This document shows, one piece after another, positions 47,857 through 53,862 of a stretch of DNA of 53,862 bases. Made by a program: the position numbers and the translations under genes. How positions within the stretch are numbered: the first letter of the stretch is position 1; each line of letters begins with the position of its first letter. Under the pieces are notes generated by a model that was not told where the DNA came from, did no database searches, and worked only from the letters and a program-made list of their open reading frames with translations. Source of the stretch: Phaeoceros laevis (taxonomy: Eukaryota > Anthocerotophyta > Anthocerotopsida > Notothyladales); NCBI GenBank assembly GCA_049999765.1, contig JBNGIQ010009488.1, positions 230,188 to 284,049 of the forward strand, in the 5' to 3' direction.

Positions 47857-49827
47857 CCTTCAATAGAAGCCTACCGCTATCTAGATAATGGAGTACACTA
47901 GAGCTAGACTAGAGACTAGCTTTTTTTTGAAACATTCATGCTGTCGCAGAACAAAGCAAGTCTAGCCAAATGGATGCGTTACTGCACAAATTATACATCT
48001 ATACTATACCTCGATACGAGATTGCTGGGTAAATGGTGACAAAAGCTGAAACAGAAGGGCCAATAAGCACCATGTCATCACGCTTAAGCAATAGCCGTAT
48101 ATTAGTAGATGAGGCCCACCTAATATGCCACTCCTGCGAACTTGTGGCAAGAATTTGTTGATGAGCTCTTGACGCAGATATGATGAAGTCTTTGCTGAAA
48201 ATAGGAAGAAGAATGGTTGTCTTTGCAATAACATTTGTTTGCTCATTGCCCAACTATGTTATATTTGCCCAGAATCCAGTGGAGATTTAAGGATGAGCAA
48301 GAAAGAGGGCGTGGAGAGAGATTCTGGCCTCGAATGAGATAGGGTAGGGAGAGCAGATGTGTCATTGATTGACAAACACAAAAGCTGCTGAATTACCAAT
48401 GAACATAGTGACCTAAGAACCACATGGAGGGTGATCAAAAGCGTGAAAAGGTATGAGATGGCCTTGACCACATAGAGGCATTTGCTTCATAAATCCTATA
48501 ATATGTTTCTGAATCAAACGATAATTGATGAATAAAATACCACTTGAAATAGAAAAATATTGCGCCTTTGGCTTTACCATCCATGATAGAACTATCATTG
48601 TAAGTTGCAAAGGCATTGTGAGCCGAAAGATGCTGATAATCGGAGGCAATAGCTAAAGTGAGAGATGGTAACATCACATTGGCAGTGGGTAAAGATATAG
48701 GGGAGCTACAAGGCGAGGGAAATGGTCTATTGCGGTAGAGGGGGTCTCTCCTACCTTTCCGCATGTGTTGCAAAATTGAGTGCTAAGGGGTTAGGAAGGG
48801 AGCCATGTAGGTACCATACTAACCATACATGCTGTTAGGGCAGCTGAAGCTTCTCTATCATCTTGAACATGCTTGCTCACTTGCTCTTCACAACCGGTCA
48901 GGCCGATAGCCCCCGCTTCACACCCGGTCAGGCCGATAGCCCCCTCACCAGGAAGGAAGGTGTTTGCCTACCACATATGGGAAGGAAGGAAAGAAATTTA
49001 TTTATATGGTGCTTTGGGCAAATCTTAAATACCACACCTTGGCAAAATTGAAGGCCAGAAAATATAGAAACTATCGGAGACTTTTTACTTTCTTGGTGGA
49101 CAGCCACGGTAGGCATTCCTCTTTCTCTCTCCTCCGCCTGCCGCTCGCGTTCTGCCAAGCGGACTGGGCCGGTAAGGACAGGACATGACCACCCACTTGA
49201 TTTAGGGTGCTCTGACACAGGACAGCCGTGTGAAGTTGTGAACTGTGAACGGCATGAGGGGTTCTGACCGCTCCGAGGCCCTACCAGGACCTTGACCGGA
49301 CCTTGACCGGCCTTTTGTATACCGGCTCCAAGGTTACTGTATGAATGAATGAATATTTCTGACGTGCGAGACAACGAATGTAATGCTCCTGGAGGTCCTG
49401 GTAGTGCATCCAATGTAAGGTTGAGCGGTTGAGCTCCCCGACCTCAGATAAGAGCTCGGATGGGATGGGGTGCTTGCTCTTGTGGTCACCACCCTTTGAA
49501 GTTGGGTCACTAGCGGTGGGGATGGGTATGGAAGTTGGGTCACTCGCACTGGGATGTGCATGGGGTTCCCACGGCTCCCTGCGGGACATTTCGAACCCTG
49601 TTTCTGCGGCCTCTGGTAAATGTTCAAGCAAATCCTGAAACTGTAAGCACTCCAGTAGTACGCATCAACGGTGAAACGAAGGGTAATGGCGTTCGACTAG
49701 ATCCCTGCTTCGATCATCTCTTCTCATGACCTTTTCACCTTCATCTGTGATGAGATCCGCGTCATACAGGGCCAGTCCATCAGCCCTTCACCATGTTTGC
49801 CACCTGTGCCTGGATGTACATGGTCTT
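47857..49827. other. AT-richer island and repeats, no supported gene
   Basis: From about 47.5 to 48.8 kb the sequence is visibly AT-richer than its surroundings. Overlapping minus-strand frames up to 112 codons have no recognised domain. They could be the remains of a retroelement, which I could not confirm. A 21-bp tandem repeat lies at 48893-48942. Confidence 0.4.
48893..48942. repeat. Direct repeat, 21-bp unit
   Basis: Two copies of accggtcaggccgatagcccc (written here as ccggtcaggccgatagcccc) are about 28 bp apart. Confidence 0.8.
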
Positions 49828-50249
49828 TCAAGTGGCGGATAATTGTGTATGCGGGTGAGTCCGCCTTCTGTATCCTTGGCAGTTGCACCCTGTGACTCGC
49901 GGGAGTGGCTCTCTCAAGATACCACTCTGCTCAACAAAGGGCCGCAGCTGGCTCGGCAAGCGGAACCGGGAAACATCGGGCGGAAGTTGCAGCAGTTGGA
50001 AGCGCACTCTTCCATTTTTCATCAGCTGCTTCCTACGTCTGCACCCCGCACAACCTGGCTTGGCCTGGCTGGCATCCGGAAGGAACAACGGGATTCTTCC
50101 ACCAGCTCTTCCCGCAATTGCCCCAAAAACACCTCCTTATCTCCTTGGCACTGTGGCAGCTGCTTCTTCGTCCGGGTCGGCCTCACCTCGCCAAAAAGGT
50201 TGTCCAGTATCGTGAAGTGGAGGAAGGCTGTAGTGTCTTCCTTCTGCAT
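49828..50249 (-). CDS. Possible exons of an unidentified gene
   Basis: One stretch has good splice borders: after aaaatgcag, KEDTTAFLHFTILDNLFGE ends at GAG|gtgagg (50232-50176). Downstream frames read KEVFLGQLREELVEESRC and RVRFQLLQLPPDVSRFRLP, which look protein-like. I could not join them into one complete model, find a start, or recognise a family. Plus-strand frames overlap, so the coding strand itself is uncertain. Confidence 0.25.
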
Positions 50250-53200
50250 TTTGGATGCCTACATGAACCCGGCGCTGCCTCAGCCAACACAACCTTAGGT
50301 TGTCAGAGTGCAGTGCACCCTCCACTCCGTCTCACAGGCGTCCAATGGCTAAGACAAAAGCATGCCGCTGAAAGCTCCTTCCTTTTGAGCTCCACGATTG
50401 GCCCGTGCACTCCCTGTGAAGTTCATGAGTCTGGACTGAACAAGGTGACCGGGCTACCGGCCTTGTATGTATACGGCCTTGGCTGTCTGCGCAATGCGCC
50501 GTGAGGACTCATGCTAGAGGGTAGCCATTTACCATAACGTCCGGGTGTAGTTCTGCCGCGTCCTTCAGGTAAGCAGGTAAACCTGGCTTGGAGGAAAACA
50601 GAAGGCCTCGCATGGCCTACCGCTTACAAACTGTAAAACGAGCCTAGAAGATGCAAGTGCAGGGGCATCGCGGCTGATCACAATTGGAGAGCTCGTAGCT
50701 CCAGGCAAAAGGCGAGTTCAATGCACACTACTGCATCTGGCCATTCCATTGCTCCGTCCACAGTCACACAGGTCAGACCGAGCTGTTCAACTTCTTCTGA
50801 TCAGCAAGTGTACACTCTTGCTTTACTGGGTGCTGTTTGCGGTCCCGGGAATAGCAGTTGCAGAAATTTGAACCTGTGCTGGATCAAGCATAAATGTATT
50901 GTGTGTGCTGCCATTTGCAAATCTTGGCATAACAGAGGTGGGGGTCATGGCACCTACTTTTCTATACGTGAGGTTGTTTCTCTGGTTTCGCCAAGTAGCC
51001 TTTGGGTCTGGTTCACAGCAAAGACGGGATAGTCCTGGTAAGTTCGATAATTATGGAAGGACCTCTAATTGCCTTGCTTGGGTATACTTTGTTGTACGTT
51101 GTGAATCTCTTGCAAGCTCACAAGAGGTTGTGCTGGGAGCATCCGGTCCATTGACATAGGTCTAACATACCTCAGGATTGTGTAGAATTTGACATCGATT
51201 CTTCTCATATGCTCTGCAGAGATAGGCAGAGTAAGCTGAGCAGATCGTACCTGAACTACTTCAGGACCAGAAAGCTGTATAAAGCACATGTTGGGGAGAT
51301 GCGAAAAACTGAAGAGCCAAAACATACTGCCTCCAGGATGGAAGCATTTTAGGTGCTTGGTGCCTTCAAGCGGCAATCGGGTATGTCAAGCATATGATAA
51401 AACATCATCCTACACATCAAAACTACATCGAAGTTAAGATGCCTGCCCATGCCTGATGCTCGTTCTTTACGAGACCAGGTTCGTTGACTGCAGTTCGTCT
51501 TGGCAACCGGGCAGTGGGGACCGCAGCTCATCCTTCGTTTGGTGCATGTATATCTTACGATGGTGTTGCGTGATCTTGCAATCGGTTGCGACAATAATTG
51601 CGGATGATGTGATTGATGACACTTAGACTTGAGTATTGAGATGAGTTCATCAACTTTGTCTAGGATGTTGGAAGCCAGTTCGCGTTTGAAGTTGAGCTTT
51701 ATCAATCAGGTACACTCCATGACGATTCCTGTTTCTGGAAAGCATGACTTTCTGAAGTGGCTGCTCGCTTTCAGCTCCCGGATACTGTTTTGCAGTGGCC
51801 TTATGGTATGTTCCCTGTCTGATTGTGGTTTTACACATCACAACATGATCTACATGGCAGTTTTGAGCGTGGTCACAGTTATTCGGATGATAGGGGAGAA
51901 TCAAGTTGCCCCGAAATTGTACAGAAGATTGTGCACTTGTAGCCCGTTCAAGTCCGCTGAAGAAACCCTCATCGTACACCTTGCAAGGTGATAATCAGCA
52001 CAATGCTCAGTCGCTCCCAGTGGAGGGAACTTGGTTTTTAGTATGTTTGTGGATTCCATGCAAGCTTTGTCCCTCAATATGTTGGATGCTACTATACGGA
52101 GAGGTGCGTGCTTTTGCTTTTGAGGACACAGCTCAAGAGAAAAGAGGTTGCCTTGGATCATGCCTTACAGGGTACTGTGTAACATTTAGCTGTTGTTGAG
52201 GGTTCCACTATCATCTGAATACTGTTCACACAGGTGAAGAGTTCACAGACTGTGTTTTTGCCTAGCAGCTCTAGTATTTCCGGTTGGCCTTGCAAAAGAA
52301 TCTGTCACACAGTTTTCTGGGTTCCACATAGGCCTCTTAAGTCCAGGAATGCGGAGCAGTTGTACTGGCAGAGGTGTGCCGGTGAAAAACGGCAATCTCA
52401 TGGTGGATTGGGAGCAGCTTACCGTGGGTTCGACAGGAGGGATCTGGGGAAGTGCGAACGTGGAAGCTGAGGTCTCCCAGTGTGTCAGCACTCTAGATGG
52501 CCAGGATTTGGTGACCTCCGGGAGGATGCTGGTAGTGCGCACCTCGGGGGCGTCGGTGGATAAACGAGTAATATCTATGGCTAGCTGGGAAGAGCCAGCT
52601 GGCTGCTGGAGGTTCTCCGACAGTACCAAGGTGTCAAAATTTGCAACGTTTCCTTTTTCCATACCGTTCATTTGTTTATGTGTATAGAACAAAAGCGTAA
52701 CATGGAGTAATGATTGGGGTGTGGTGGGCACTCTGTTTGCAAGATTGCAGCCGAGGGAAAAGGCCAGCTTTCAAGGTAGGTGAGGTCTCACATGATGCTA
52801 AAGGGCAAAAGGCAAGCGACCAAGCAGCCGATGCTGCTGCTAGCAGTCATGAGTCCAGTCTGCGATTGGGGCCGTTGGGCATTCGGAGTCCAATGCCTCG
52901 TCGTCATGTGATACCTGCAGACCAGCTACTACCTCAGCTCACCTCACACGGAATTCCCATTCTGGGATACAGTAGACAAAAAGACGAACTCTGATGGAAG
53001 CCTCATCGAATCCATGCTATCGAGCATGACAGCATGATGATAGTATCATGATACCCTTCCCCCATGTACATATCCTGCATACAGGCAGGAGCTCCGCGTC
53101 CCCGTCTGCCTGGCAACACCTGGCTCGGTAGGCAGAGGCAGGCAGCCTGTCAGGGGACAGTCAATGGGCGCAGGCTGTCAGTTGGCAGCACTGTGTTAAA

Positions 53201-53862
53201 CGATCCAAACAACCTGTCCCTGTTCAGCAGCATTCATCCAATACATGCCATGGCATGGCATGGTATGGCATACCATGCTATACCATTCCCGACGGGGGCA
53301 TCCTATGCTCATTGCTCCCTAAAAACTACAAAAAATGCAATGGATCTTTTTGGTTCCGAGGAAGTGTAGCCGTAAGAAAGACAGATTCTTGGAAGTTGAG
53401 CCCGCCTTCTTTTTACGGGCTGCCTCGTCCATAAAACGCGGCATGTTAGGGGAACAATAATATCACTATACTGTAGCGGCCGCCTTCTCTCCTCCCTGTC
53501 ATGAGCCGGGCAGCCGCCATCAGATAGTGTGCTTTGCCATGCATTTGGGCTCCACGTGGAGGCCCACCGGCACATAGTCATGGTGATGAGGGGAATCATA
53601 ATAATACCAAGGTAACCTCGACTCCCTGCTGCTCATCAATGGCTCCATCCGCCCGCGTTTCATGTTCTTTGTACACTTGCCGTTTCCAAAGCTGCCACCC
53701 GCTTCCAGTTTTAGTACCACACAGTTGTGAAAAATGCAAAAATACTTACACAGGATATGTGTCCGGCTCCAGTGTTGTGCCTGCCTTCTTCCCCTTCCGC
53801 CTCGTCTTCCGCTCCAGTCACACACGCACGCGCGCACACGGGCGGGGGGGCTCACTGTGCTC
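50250..53862. other. Unassigned right end, possibly containing a spliced plus-strand gene
   Basis: Exon-like pieces on the plus strand include 51176-51352 (CVEFDIDSSHMLCRDRQSKL, then RSYLNYFRTRKLYKAHVGEM) and 52272-52630 (a long open frame containing VDWEQLTVGSTGGIWGSANV and RTSGASVDKRVISMASWEEP). They cannot be joined confidently, and the minus strand is open over the second piece too. The pentamer atggc recurs at 53246-53270. The window ends in a CA/CG-rich run. Confidence 0.25.

Noticed and set aside
50880-50935. F-box-like wording (KCIVCAAICKSWHN) on the plus strand
   Set aside because: Only about 14 residues resemble an F-box, with no Tubby or other partner domain in frame nearby.

Overview
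This is a window of nuclear DNA from a land plant. Nearly every gene is split by short introns (about 80 to 580 bp) with GT-AG borders. The products are plant types: plastid-targeted ribosomal protein S1, the Rubisco-assembly zinc protein BSD2, a SHAGGY/GSK3 kinase, an ABCG half-transporter and a CYP88-type cytochrome P450 (ent-kaurenoic acid oxidase). Short introns, roughly balanced base composition, a pentatricopeptide (PPR) relic and a gene about every 3-4 kb in the dense parts would suit a seed-free plant with a compact genome (hornwort, liverwort or lycophyte). That placement is inference. I rebuilt gene models by joining exons at splice sites and checking reading phase. All main models close in frame.

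Layout. 60-1997 (-) ascorbate peroxidase; 2633-3469 (+) BSD2-like; 3466-4144 (-) PPR pseudogene; 5550-7993 (-) CCHC zinc knuckle plus KH RNA-binding protein; 8645-9131 (-) small mitochondrial protein, probably a plant succinate dehydrogenase accessory subunit; 9672-13549 (+) CCR4-NOT subunit CNOT10; 13918-14238 (-) possible secreted cysteine-rich peptide; 15707-17160 (-) unknown basic protein; 17.2-22.5 kb largely empty; 22540-24787 (+) CYP88/KAO; 25506-26910 (+) VTT/DedA (TMEM41-like) membrane protein; 27.0-30.7 kb a scrambled island holding an assembly gap, a tandem duplication, a broken second KAO-like gene on the opposite strand and foldback elements; 30706-32718 (-) plastid RPS1; 33234-33437 (+) SEC61 gamma; 34663-35808 (+) intronless clavaminate-synthase/AsnO-like dioxygenase; 35840-36712 (+) enoyl-CoA delta isomerase-like; 37510-40234 (+) ABCG half-transporter; 40614-41830 (+) glycolipid transfer protein; 43224-45680 (-) GSK3/SHAGGY kinase; 45.7-53.9 kb mostly unassigned, with a few weak exon-like stretches.

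The genes are ordinary eukaryotic neighbours, not an operon. Three pairs start head to head across 515 to 635 bp (APX/BSD2, SDH-like/CNOT10, RPS1/SEC61 gamma) and may share promoters. Telo-box-like motifs sit upstream of CNOT10 and of the KH protein.

The points most worth a second look are these. The intact KAO lies near a decayed inverted paralogue that foldback elements have broken up. The dioxygenase has Tyr where the distal iron-binding His is expected. The isomerase has a presequence-like N-terminus and no PTS1, and its first ATG lies 31 nt after the dioxygenase stop. Two introns look like GC-AG. A small peptide has a signal-sequence core encoded by a trinucleotide microsatellite. I found no clearly new multi-gene system.
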